Source: Cyanophora paradoxa (lineage: Eukaryota; Glaucocystophyceae; Cyanophorales; Cyanophoraceae). Taken from it: DNA of 64,000 nt. Of this stretch, positions 45,919 through 56,097 are shown in pieces. The notes under the pieces were generated by a model. The model worked only from the letters and a program-made list of their open reading frames with translations. It was not told where the DNA came from and made no database searches. Position 1 is the first letter of the stretch. Each line of letters opens with the position of its first letter. The DNA is taken from positions 241,823 to 305,822 of the forward strand of contig QPMI01000415.1 in the NCBI GenBank assembly GCA_004431415.1, read 5' to 3'. The translations under genes were made by a program, and so were the position numbers.

Positions 45919-46495
45919 GCTCGTGCAGACAGCGACTTCGCCCCTTCAGCTTCGCATCCCGCGAGCCCGCTTGGCATACACTTAAGCTTATTGCAGCGAA
46001 AGCCTTGTAGATTAAATCTTTGGCGCAAAATTTAAAGTAGAATTGTAATTACCGCTTGATGGCGCGCCCGATCGCAGCTATCTGCTTTATTTAGCCGTAG
46101 TGGGAGCGAGTTTACGCGGGGGCGGGAGAGGCGCGCGAGGGAGCTCGAGGCCTAGGGTGTGTGTGTGTGTGTGTGTGTGGATTTTTGCAGCACTGCGCAT
46201 GGGCATGCCCTCGGAATCATTAACAGTCACTGAGTGTTAATGAATCCGCCCCGGCCTCGACATTAATTTCTTATACGTTACTAAGTTACTTATACGTCTT
46301 ATACGAGGTATGTGCTGATATCGATGTCGACGCTGAAAGATCACGTGCGAAGGGCTCGAATTTCGAAGGGAGCGTGTCGTGCAAATTTTCAATGACCAAC
46401 TACAGAATCAGAAGCTCAAGCTTAAGGGGCCGGCACGGGTGCGGCGGGCGGGCCGGCGCGCGCCTAGGCCTGAACATGTACACAGCCCGAGCCGC
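45919..46495. other. Convergent intergenic region with GT microsatellite
   Basis: Lies between the lipocalin stop and the MARCH-type gene stop. It contains an uninterrupted (GT)11 at 46157-46178. A short gttactaagttac-type palindrome sits near 46277. No coding region supported. Confidence 0.55.
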
Positions 46496-49400
46496 CTACG
46501 AGCCGCTGGTCGCCTCCGCATCTGCATCGACGTCGACGCGGTTTAGGAGGCGCCTCTGCCGCCCGCGGACCCCGCCCGGGAGCAGCGCGGTCCGCGCGCG
46601 GCGCTCCGTTTCGAGGATCCAGCCGCGGACCTGCCGCGCGCCACCGGATCGAAACGGGCGCATGCGCGCGCTCGCGCATGCGCACGAGGGCGACGGCCCT
46701 TAGGCCCGCGAAGGCGCGAGCTGCGCCCCGAACGACCAGATTCGCTGCAGCTTTGCCGTACAGTTTGCGTGCCGCCCCGGCGGTCGCAGTGGGGACGAGG
46801 ACGAGCGCGAGGGCGGTGAAGAGCGTGCCAGGGTCCCCCTCCCCCCGCATGACCGGCCGCCAGCGGGAGTGGGCGGCGTCGCCCAAAAGGAGCCGCCCGG
46901 CGCGCGAAGCCAGCAGTGCCTGCGCATGCATATGCCACGCCGATCGGGAGTCAAGCCAAGAGGACGGTCGAGCACGATATCGATCGCGAAGCGCTCAAGC
47001 TACAGGCGGACCAAGAACAGAGCTCCTGCCGCCCAGCAATCGATGAAGAACCAGAGAGAATCGTAGCACAGAATGCACTGCAGCAGAGTTGGTGAGAAGC
47101 CTGGCGATAAGCCTAAGATATACGGTCCATTTTGGCAATCAGTCTTATTAGTATGCTTCATTAGTACCTGCTTCGCCTCGGGATCAGGCTCCTTGATGGT
47201 GACGGCGCCACTCCCAAAGAACAGAAACGACCCGAGAATCGCTGGCATTTCGACGATAAAAACGTACATTAAGATGTACTGCAGCAATAAACGCTGGAAT
47301 TGAAGCGATTCGCGAATACATATGCGAGGCGGGTCGTGGTCAGCGTTTTGCGAAATTTAAAGCAACCTCATATGCATTTAATTATAAGCGAAATCACGGA
47401 TATTCGATATTTATAAAAAATCTAAATCGATATTGTGCGCGGATCAGGAGAGCTCACGAAAGCTTGCGTGATTCGATTCGGCTCAAAGAAAGCAGTTTCG
47501 CCCTGCGCCCTGCTTTAATACATACGATAGATATATACGATTTCTCACGCGCGCGAGCACATTCGCCGACTGGTACGCGTGACGCAGGAACGGGAATATA
47601 AAAAGCGTGATACAATGGCACAAGAGCGCGAGCAGCGTGACGGCCAGCAGGTCGCAGCTGGGGGCGGCTACATCCGTTGCAGGGGCCGGAGTGTGCAGAC
47701 GCATGCGGAATTGCACGAGAAGACTCGGGATCCGGGTGAGCGCCACTGGCCGTATATTTCACGCTCGATTACACCGATATCATATTTAACAGAGGAACGC
47801 ACCGGGAGCGGAAAGTAGAACAATGAACGTGCAGAATGCACTGAAGAGAGCCGCCACGGAAAGAAGGAAGCCGGCGGCCTTCGCGAGCCACCGGTACCGG
47901 GGATCGATGTCTGGCGCCCAGAGCCATCCAAGGGGCGGAGATTCGGACTTCGCCAGCACTCTGCACGCGCTCAAAGATATCAGGAGGTCGGACTGACGTC
48001 GGACGTCGGGATTTATATTATCCATGCCGAGAGAAGCGGCGTCGACGTCGGATATTATATTATCCGTGCCGAGAGAAGCGGAGGCTCAAGGGCAGGACCG
48101 GAAGGGCCAGCAGGAGGCCTTGATGACGACGGCGAACGCAGGAAGCTTAAGCCCCAGGAACGGGCCGCGCTCCAACAGACAGAAGCAGATCCCGGCCAGC
48201 CCGCCCTGCAACCGTTGAAGTCGAAGGCGAGAGGTTCGTATTTGTACTAAGTATACAGGATTCTTATTTATTCGAACCGTTCTCTTGAAGGTCGTGACGT
48301 GGCACGGGAGCCATGGGAGGGACGCGCGGCAGAGGAGGCTGGCGATCAGCGCCTGCACGCGCAAGCGCATGGAATGAAGAACAACCAGCTAATTATATAA
48401 ACTACGACGCAGGTTCAATCCGAATTGAGGAGCGCACGGTTACGGTTGTGACGAAGCACCCCAAAATACGCAAGAAGAGGAGACGATAGAAAGCCCGCGG
48501 CGGCGCCTGCGCAAGCGCTCACACGACATCGATATATATATCGCGCGGGAAAATTCGACGCATGCGTAGAGTTTGAGCTTCGAATAAGCTTAAGCGAACC
48601 TCTTCGAGAGTGAAATTCCCCAGGGGACCGGGCTTGGCCGCAGGGAGGGTCCAGGCGTACATAGACCCGGCAGGGAGGTCCGGGACATTGCTGCCGTCGC
48701 CTCCCTCCCTGGACGCCTGCACACGAGAGGCGCAGGCATCGCCGACCGCGCGCTCGAACTCCTCGACCGCCCAACTGCGAGCTCGCAATTGAGCCGTTAA
48801 CGTTGAAGCGCCAAGCTTAAGGTCTGGCATCGACACAGCGGCGCGGCGCACGCGATCACGAAGACAGCCATCAGGTTCTCGCCCAACATGGATACGAAAT
48901 CCGCGAGCTGGAAGAACGAAGCTTCCGCGGGATGGGAACCGTTGTGGCGAGCGTGATGGCGAGTATTCGGTGCGCTCCGGGGCATGAACGGATGCGTCTT
49001 GACCAATCGAAATCGCGATTGCGCATGCGAGCCGCCGGCGCCGTTTCCGACCAGGAGGTGGAAGAGAACGAGTCCCGTCGTGAGGCGAGCCGCAAGAATA
49101 GCCAGGAGGGCGACGGCGCGTCTGCATAAACTTGCATAAGCCAAGCTCGCAACCGATCATGATCTTGGCTTCGAATTCAGGATCGTACCTCGAGCGTGTC
49201 CAAACAATCGCAGCGGAAGCAAAGGCGGCAAGCTTATGTGTCTGCCGGAATTGATTGATAAGTTATTATAAGATAGCGCAAGACTGGAATCAAATTACTG
49301 CATTGAAATTAGCGATTCGGCTGCCGAGATCGCGGTAGAGCGCCCTCCAAAGTCCCCAGGGCGGAAGCGGTGGAAGCGGATCCGGAACCTCCGAAAACCG

Positions 49401-49805
49401 AATCTGATCACCGAGCCATGACGGTATTTCGCGCAGGATTAGCGGGGAAATTCGAAGAATATAAGAGCTATGCACGCGCGCGCCGCTGCTGACGGCTGAC
49501 CTGAGCACTGCAGATTTCGCATTTCTTCGAATTCCAGTCGCTTTCCGACCTCTGCAGCCAAGTTTCGCAGCACTCCTGCGGGCGCCGACGTGAATCGCGG
49601 GCGCCGGCGCCGTCGCGCGCCGGCGCCACGCCCTTCTGTTGCGCACCTCGTGGACGAAGGACAAGCTGCCGACGCAATTACATGGCTGGAAGAGCTCCCG
49701 TTCGTCGTCCTCGATGGGCCCGCCACGGCAGATGCGGCAGACGCGTTCGTCCGCATCTGTGTGCAGATCCTCGCGATCGCTCCCCGCGCGGCGCCGGCGA
49801 TGCAT
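46496..49805 (-). CDS. RING-CH (MARCH/Doa10-like) multi-span membrane E3 ubiquitin ligase
   Basis: ATG 49805 (MHRRRRAGSDRED). The RING-CH finger is complete across two exons: RVCRICRGGPIEDDERELFQ, PCNCVGSLSFVHE, then ECCETWLQRSESDWNSKKCE and ICSAQ, giving the C4HC3 set of ligands. The next exon reads IRFSEVPDPLPPLPPWGLWR. Downstream exons alternate hydrophobic spans with short loops: VALLAILAARLTTGLVLFHL; FVSMLGENLMAVFVIACAAP; AAGFLSSPLLAYFGVL; ALIASLLCRASLPWLPC; LPAFAVVIKASCW; GFLLSVAALFSAFCTFIVLL; CDLLAVTLLALLCHCITLFI; YILMYVFIVEMPAILGSFLF; LFTALALVLVPTATAGAA. The end is near AANLVVRGAARAF and QVRGWILETERR. A RING-CH followed by many spans is the Doa10/MARCH6 (ER-associated degradation) plan, though this one is shorter. 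Family firm; the C-terminal joins (46500-46700) are approximate. Confidence 0.78.
48002..48081. repeat. 38-bp tandem duplication in an intron of the RING-CH gene
   Basis: Two copies of gacgtcgg..ttatattatcc(a/g)tgccgagagaagcgg, at 48002-48039 and 48044-48081, differing at a few positions. They lie between two predicted membrane-span exons. Confidence 0.85.
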
Positions 49806-51023
49806 GCAGCTGCTCTGTGTGCGACTAAAGAAGCTGTTGTCACCGTACACCACCGCACCGGCGCGGGGAAGAGCTTTGAGTTCGAGAGAGGGTCTCGCGA
49901 TCCGATGATCGATCCCTATAGATCTCGCGATCGCTTTGTCTGAAACAAATATCCCCTCTAGATCTCTTGTATAATTCCCTCCCCCCCCTCTATAGATCTC
50001 CTGAAACTCCCTTCCCCCAGTATATAATAGTGTTCGATTCGAGACGCGAAGCCGCTTTGTCTTCAGCCTGGCCTGTTTGTGTCTCTACGGCCGGGAAGAC
50101 CGCGGCAATATTAATAACGCGTTTCTAAAATTAAACCCAGATATAGAATGACTGCAACTGCAAGCTTAAGGTATACGTAGGGCGCCGGCCTCAGCCGGGG
50201 TCGATCAGCTGCGCGTCGGCAAATCGCCCGCGCAGGCTATTTTTAATAAGACAGCTGCTCCACGGCGGGTGAAATCTGCGCCACGGCACATGCCTTTCAA
50301 TTCGCCCGCCAAGAGGTTTAATTTGCGCCGCGAAAAAATATCTAGATCGACACCGCTGCGATTTTCGCAAGTCAAAGCCGCCGGTTCATGATCCGACCAT
50401 CAATATCGGATCGATATATCAGCATCAGCCGCATGAGCACCGTGGCACCTGATCGATCATGAATTCGAATATATCTGCTGCATTCGCAGCAGCAGCGACG
50501 CATAATCGAGCAGCTGTATCATAGTATGCCATGATGCGCATGTGCAGGTGCCGCCGGGCCGCATGCGCAGTGCTCGCTTAAATTGATATACACAACCGGC
50601 TATATATGCACAGGTACGGGTGTTGCAATCATTGATCATTGAATTGACTCGCGATCAGTGATCGCGAAATTGCGAATAATTCTCGCCGGGAGAGATAGGC
50701 TGTACAGGTGCAGGGGAGACCAAAGGAAGATCTAGAAGGGCCTAACCAAAACTAGCTTTACGAACCACACAAAATTCAGACGGTTTTTACTAGCTACCAT
50801 CACATCACGAACGAACTAGTACTCGTCGAACGCGTGGTTGCATTGATATGCACACAACCAGCTATGCACAAGTACGGGTTTTGCAATTGAATCGCGATCA
50901 TTGATCATCGGATGCGCGAAACGAAGCGAGGGTAAAATTGCGAGTAGGCTGTACAGGTACAGGGGAGAACTAGACCAAAAGAAGATCTAGAAGAGCCTAA
51001 CCAAGACACACAAAAATTGCGGA
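49806..51023. other. Intergenic region with a ~180-bp imperfect duplication
   Basis: 50580-50755 and 50845-51007 are related. Shared blocks are gatatacacaaccggc-like, gggagac..aaaggaagatctagaag and gcctaaccaa; the offset is about 260 bp. The second copy abuts the poly(A) of the large retrotransposon. The rest (49830-50570) is intergenic with gatctcgcgatc-type palindromes and no coding sign. Confidence 0.6.
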
Positions 51024-51609
51024 TTTTTTTTTTTGCAAAAGTGGACGTCGCATTGATACACCACGGCACATGTATCAATGTTCTACGTGACGTGCCCTTC
51101 CGACCGGTCATCTATCTAGCCGAGGGTGCTAGCTACGTGCCGGCCATGGGTCGCTCAATATGGGAGGTTCGCCTGAGTGGGGGAGCCATGGTTTTCGGTG
51201 ATAGCCGTAACCAGACCCACGCGCCCACCCCTTGATCAACTCCTCCATCCCTCATGAGCCCTGGAAGTGAAATGTCTCGCAGTCCGCCGCCCTCCCTTGC
51301 CGCCGCTCCGCCACGCCTCCTCCTCCCCACTCCGCCTCCTTCCTCCTCCTCACCTGCGCCCCAGGACCCCGATTAATCGGTGTCCCGTTTTGTCGAGGTG
51401 AAGAAGGTGGTAGGAGGAAGATATGAGGAAGGAGAGGGAGTGGGCGGAGGCAGCAGCTTGGGGCGGGCAGCGGATGCGGGGCAAGGCAGGGAGAGGTGCC
51501 GGGACGGCAGAGTGGAGAGAGCGTGGGCACTGACAGGCGACGCAGAGAGCTGGGAGTGCGGAGACGAGGCGGGCCGCGAGGGGTCGGGAGGGGTCGACCG
51601 GGTTAGAGG

Positions 51610-51760
51610 GGGGGGCCGAGGCCAGGGGGGTGGCCGAAGCCATGGGGTTGGCCGAAGCCAGGGGGGTGGCCGAAGCCGATGGGGTGGCCGAAGCCAAAGG
51701 GGGGGCCGAGGCCATTGGGGGGGCCGAAGCCATAGGGGTGGCCGGAGCCAGCGGGGGGTC
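51610..51760. repeat. 18-bp tandem repeat in the element's 3' part
   Basis: About eight units of ggtggccgaagccatggg type. On the minus strand one frame reads repeats of the form (P)MASAPPLASAT and another GFGHPPGFGQPHG. The repeat lies in the tail region after the last zinc-finger-like motif, so copy number may differ between element copies. Confidence 0.75.
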
Positions 51761-52115
51761 TGACACTTGAGGGCCGGTTGGGGTCGGGGGGGAGACCGTA
51801 GGGGGCCGAGGGGCAGCGTCTTGCGAGGTCCCGAGCGGGGGGGTCAGCTGAAGCGAGGGGGGGGAGGGGGAGTTGGCTGCTTGCAGCGTCGTAAGTGGTT
51901 TGTACACTCCGGGTGCAAAGAGGGACGTGATTGTGGGTTGCCCCGTGGGTATCGGCATCGTTCGCGCTTTTTTGGTCATGCGCCTGGGAGTCTTGCGGCC
52001 GGTTGCCTTTCTTTTCGCCGTGGGTACGGGCGGGGCGGGTGTAGAGGCGGGAGGGGGAGGGGTCGCGGGGCGCGGGCATTTGGGTGCCGGGGCGGAGGGG
52101 GTATCGGCTGTCCGT

Positions 52116-53930
52116 TTACGTGAGGCAGGCGACGGGCGTGTTCGTTTTGGGGAGGGGCCAGGGGGGGCCCCGGAGCGGGGCGTTTGGAAGGTTGGGTAGT
52201 GTTCGTAGGACCCGCGGGCGAAGCGGGCAGGATGCCAGTGTCGGAGTTCTCGTGTGACTGTCGTGCTGGGGGTACCGCAGGTGAGGAGGTAGGGCAGGAG
52301 GTGATCTCAGGGCGGGCGGGGCATTTTCCCCGTCTGGCGTCGGAGTGGGCCTGGAGGGCAGATGCAGAGGCGAACCGAGTGCCGCAGGTGCAGGAGAAGT
52401 CAGACGTCCCGGCGGCGGGTCCTGCATCGGGCAGCTGGGGGGAGGGGGGGCCTGGGGGGAGGGGGCGACGGGGAGTCGTGCAATTGCTTGGCGGAAGTTT
52501 TCCAAGAGAATCCATGGTTGGCCTTCCGAGCCCAATTCGCAGCAGAAGTCGGTGATGGAGATGGTATCATGGAGGGAGGGGGCGGGGGGAGGGCGGGGGG
52601 GAGGGGGGGGACTGGGCGGCTGCACTAGAGGCGAGCGGGAGGGTTTGGAGTCTGCATGTTTGCGGTACCGACGTTTGGTTCTGTCATTGATGCCGTGTCG
52701 GAGCTCCCAGGCGTGGTTGCGGGCGCAGCGGTCTCTCCAGATCGCACGGAGGTGTTGGTCGAGGAGCAGCGCTAGGTCTTTTTGGATTGACGATGAGGTG
52801 GTCTTGTTGATGCCCAGAGCTGTGCAGAGGGCAGGCAGTCCTGCCGGGGTACCGAGGCGCAGGAGAGCGAGGGCGGGGAAGGGAAGCATGTCGGCCAGGG
52901 CCGGGCTGAGTTTTTCCCATAGTGTATCGGCGAGGCCGGGGGGGCGGAAGAGAGCCGGATTTGCGGTGGGGAGAGAAGGGCGGAATGGAGGGGAGAGGCG
53001 GGGTCAGGAGAAACGAGGCGGAGGAAGGGGAAGAGTTGAAAGATGGTATCGTCGTGTCCTAGTGGTTTGGGCGAGTGGCGGAGAACCCGGGTACGGAGGA
53101 AGGTCACGAGTGCGTCCTGGAAAGCTTGGAGAAGGAGGCGAGCGGCGGGGCAAGTAAATATGTGGACGAAGTCTTCGGGGGGGTGGGTTGTGGGGTCGGG
53201 CGGTCTGGGGTCTGCGGCCACCGGTGGGGAAAAGGGCGAGGGGAGCCCGGGGGGTGCATGTGGCAGGGGCGGGGAGGGGGGGGGTGGGGAAGCAGCATCT
53301 TCGGGATGGGGCAGGGGTGGGAGGGAGGTGACAGAAGGGGCAGTGGGCGGTGCCGTCGGGGAAGAGAGGGCCGTAGAGGTCGGGGTCGTGGAGGAGGCGG
53401 ATGGTGAGGGAGGGAAGGCTTCCAAGCATGCATTGGAATCTGACTTTGCGGAGGTGGTCGCCTGTGGGGGTGCGGCAGTCCGGTGGCTTGTCGGACACTA
53501 GGGAGAGGGCTGGAGCGAGGGTAACATGGGGGTTGCTGAGGATGGCCCCCGCGTTGCGAAGTTGGCGCCAGTCAAGGTATTGGGAGAGGGAGGCTTCGGC
53601 TAGGAAGTGAGGGCGGGGGTCCCCCTCGACGCGGTACGCATGGAGTCTGCCTCGGTAGGGCTCGGCCCCGGGGACTGGGCCGTGGGATAGTGGGGGCGGG
53701 AGGCCAACACGGATGAGGAAGCATTTGAAACTGTGGGGAATGAAAAGAAGGGCGGAGAGGGGGGCGTCGGGGGCTGTTTTAGCAAGCTTGTCAACGGCGT
53801 CATTGTGGCGGTTGTCAGGGGTGTAGGCTGGGTTCGGGATACGATTCTTAGCCGGGGTGCGGGCCGCCTCCTTCTGTGCGGCTGTTTTGGATGTTTTGGC
53901 GGACCGTGGTTGCGGCAGGGTGGCTTCACG
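52116..53930 (-). CDS. Retrotransposon 3' coding part: last RNase H motif, CCHC fingers, Pro-rich tail (frames broken)
   Basis: At about 53820-53780 the minus strand reads PAYTPDNRHNDAVDKLAKTA. The NDAVDKLAK block matches the final Asp motif of type I RNase H (usually GNExADxLAK). It continues LSQYLDWRQLRNAGAIL and DHLRKVRFQCMLGSLPSLTI, then CPFCH and EDFVHIFTCPAARLL, the C-x2-C..H-x4-C finger often found at LINE C-termini. A frame change leads to LLDQHLRAIWRDRCARNHAW (52770) and DFCCELGSEGQPWILLENF (52550). In another frame there is DFSCTCGTRFASASALQAHS followed by KC, a small zinc finger (52380). The rest is Pro-rich. Confidence 0.7.
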
Positions 53931-54116
53931 GTGAGCGGCTTCAGTTAGGATGGACGCCGCTTCGAGTGGGGTAACGTGGGACGGCCGGAAGAGACGGCGC
54001 GCTGTGGCGGAGGCTTCGTTGCGAGCCAGGTCGGCGAGCTGAGAGGCGAGTTCTTGGGCGTAGCGGGCGCCGGGAGGGAGGGGGTGGCGGGCCCTTCGGG
54101 GCGGGGCGGGGGAGAC

Positions 54117-55079
54117 TCAAGCACAGTTGGGGAGCGCGGGAGGGCTGGATGGTTGGGAGAGGATGGTGGGGAGTCGAGGGTAGGGAGGGTGCCGCCGGTG
54201 GAGACTGGGGGCGGCGCGGCGGATGGGTACGCCCGGGGAAGGTCGGCGGGGCCGGAGGGCCGGGAGGGTTGGGCTGCAGCATAGGGGGTCAAGGGTGACG
54301 GACCCGTAGCAGAGGCTGAGGGCAATATATTCACGGTATCTGCGGAGCGCTGCAGCGTCGGCCTGAATGTAGGCTGGGGGGCGGGGCAGGTCCGACGGGG
54401 TAAGTGCTGAGGAGCGACTGAGTAGGTCAGCTGTGAGGAGGAGGAGTGGACCGCAGGCCGTGCTGTTTGGGGGCTGGAGAACGGAGAGGGATGTCTCCGG
54501 GCGTAGATAGGTCCATCTGCAGAAGGGAGTGGGGGGGAGGGGAGATCCAGAGTCGCGCTGACTCCAAGTGGCCGCCAAGTCTTGTGCAAAGGAGACAAGG
54601 TGATCAGGGACGTCGAGGGAGCCATTGTAGAAGTAGAATGAGCGCGTCTGTGGAAATAGAGCAAGTAGGTGCCAGTGTCCCGGAGGTCTGCTGGAGGAAG
54701 GGGTCAGCGAGGGGGCTGGTGGGGTCTGTTGAATTGGGCAATAGGTGAGGATGGGGACGAGAACAAGGCGGGCATCGAGGAGTCGTCCGTGGGGGATGTA
54801 TCGGTGTAGGGGGAGGAGGGCAGAACCCCGAGAGTCGAAGTGGGAGGCTGCGCTAGCAGGGTAGGAGCTGGACGATAGGAAGTGAGCAGGGTGGGGCGAG
54901 GCCAGGGCGGCTTCACGGGAAGAGAGCAGGTCAAAAAAGGCTTCCACGAGGGGGAGGCTGAGGGGGGCATTCGGACGGAGGTGTATAAGGTCGCCTCGTC
55001 GAATGAGTGAGTAACAGTGAGGGTCGGCTCGGGGGGCGGGTGGGAGGGGGGGCTTCGACGCGAGGGTTGCTCCGCGCAA
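54117..55079 (-). CDS. Ulp1-like (C48-type) cysteine protease domain of the retrotransposon
   Basis: The open frame reads LIRRGDLIHLRPNAPLSLPL with VEAFFDLL (like the entry helix of Ulp1 proteases). Then come RLLDARLVLVPILTYC, GHWHLLALFPQTRSFYFYNG (catalytic His and the position after the D/N strand) and NSTACGPLLLLTADLL (catalytic Cys in ACG). Spacing His to Cys is about 90 residues, as in Ulp1/SENP folds. The family cuts ubiquitin-like proteins or polyproteins. A role in cutting the element's own polyprotein or in countering SUMO is a guess. The C-terminal ~80 residues are Pro/Arg-rich. Confidence 0.65.
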   Translation of the reverse strand: MRGATLASKPPLPPAPRADPHCYSLIRRGDLIHLRPNAPLSLPLVEAFFDLLSSREAALASPHPAHFLSSSSYPASAASHFDSRGSALLPLHRYIPHGRLLDARLVLVPILTYCPIQQTPPAPSLTPSSSRPPGHWHLLALFPQTRSFYFYNGSLDVPDHLVSFAQDLAATWSQRDSGSPLPPTPFCRWTYLRPETSLSVLQPPNSTACGPLLLLTADLLSRSSALTPSDLPRPPAYIQADAAALRRYREYIALSLCYGSVTLDPLCCSPTLPALRPRRPSPGVPIRRAAPSLHRRHPPYPRLPTILSQPSSPPALPNCA

Positions 55080-55082
55080 TAA

Positions 55083-56031
55083 TCATTGTCTGCGAAGCGG
55101 AAGGCATTCCCCAGCCAGCTTTCCTCCGCCAGCGTCAGCGGGCGAGGGAGGGGAATTCAGTCGGGTGGACGGGGGTTCGGCCTGGGGAGGCATGCGCAGC
55201 TGGGTGGGCCGCGGGCGCCGGAGGGCGTGGGATTGAGGAGTGGGCGTGGGAGGGGGTGGAGGGATGTGGGAGGGGGGAGGGGAGTTGGGGGACCGGGGGG
55301 GTGTAAGGGGCGAGGGGGAAGGGGGGGGACGGAAGGGAGGGGGGGTGGGGTCTCGTTTGCGTCGGACCCGGCGGCGGGCTTTTGCTGCCGTGTGCTGGGA
55401 GGGGCGGGAGCTGGTGCGTGGGGTCGTGCGCTGCCGTTTTGTTGTGAAAGCCGGGCCGTTGGCCTGGATTGTCCCCAGGAGGACCTCAGGGTCCCGGAGG
55501 AGGAGAGCGGCCGCCCAGCGTTCCCGGTAGATGGGGGCGTGGAAGGGAATGGGGCGGCCCCGTCCTTTGCCGTACAGGTGGACTTCCTCGCCGCGGCCAA
55601 TGAACTCAGCGGCGGTCATGACGAAGAGAGCGTCTTCACCCGTGTGGACGTGTTTCCAAGCTTGCGTGGGGAAGGTGCTGGTGTCGTATTTCCAGGCCGA
55701 GCGCGGGGAGGGGTCGCCGGGGCGGAGGGTCGCCGTCCACCATTTGAGGACCCAGTCTTTAAGAAGGACCGTGACGTCGGAGGCGGGTTTGCGGGTGACG
55801 TCCAGGATGCGGATTTCGCGGAGGCGGGCTGAGATGATTGCTAGTCGCCAGGGTCGGGACCCAGAGGGTGGTAGGGGAAGGAGAATATAGTCGTACTCCG
55901 TTGGGGAGAAGGGGTGCGGGACGTAGGATCGGTCCGTTAGCGGCCGGCCTGCGCGGGTCTTGAGCGAGAGGGTGGAGGGGGCTGTGCCCATGAGGATTGA
56001 GGTTGCGTGGGAGGACGAAAGAAAGAGGCAC
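55083..56031 (-). CDS. Second, degenerate protease-like domain of the retrotransposon
   Basis: The frame 5' of the Ulp1-like domain has a similar order of elements: YDYILLPLPPSGSRPWRLAI and REIRILDVTRKPASDV (strand-loop-Asp), then WKHVHTGEDALFVMTAAEFI where the active Cys-Gly would be expected. His is replaced by Arg (PWRL) and Cys by Glu/Asp (GEDA). This may be an inactive paralogue used for binding. It is followed by a basic, Pro-rich linker (55500-55100). The resemblance is weak and rests on element order only. Confidence 0.4.
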
Positions 56032-56097
56032 TTGGGGGTGGTGGGGGCGTGCAGCCGGAAGGAGACTTGCCGGTTCTGAAGAAGTCTGAAGAAAGCG

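Noticed and set aside
51380-53500. Long plus-strand Gly/Arg-rich open frames across the retrotransposon tail
   Set aside because: They are complements of Pro-rich minus-strand coding sequence and lack splice or domain support.
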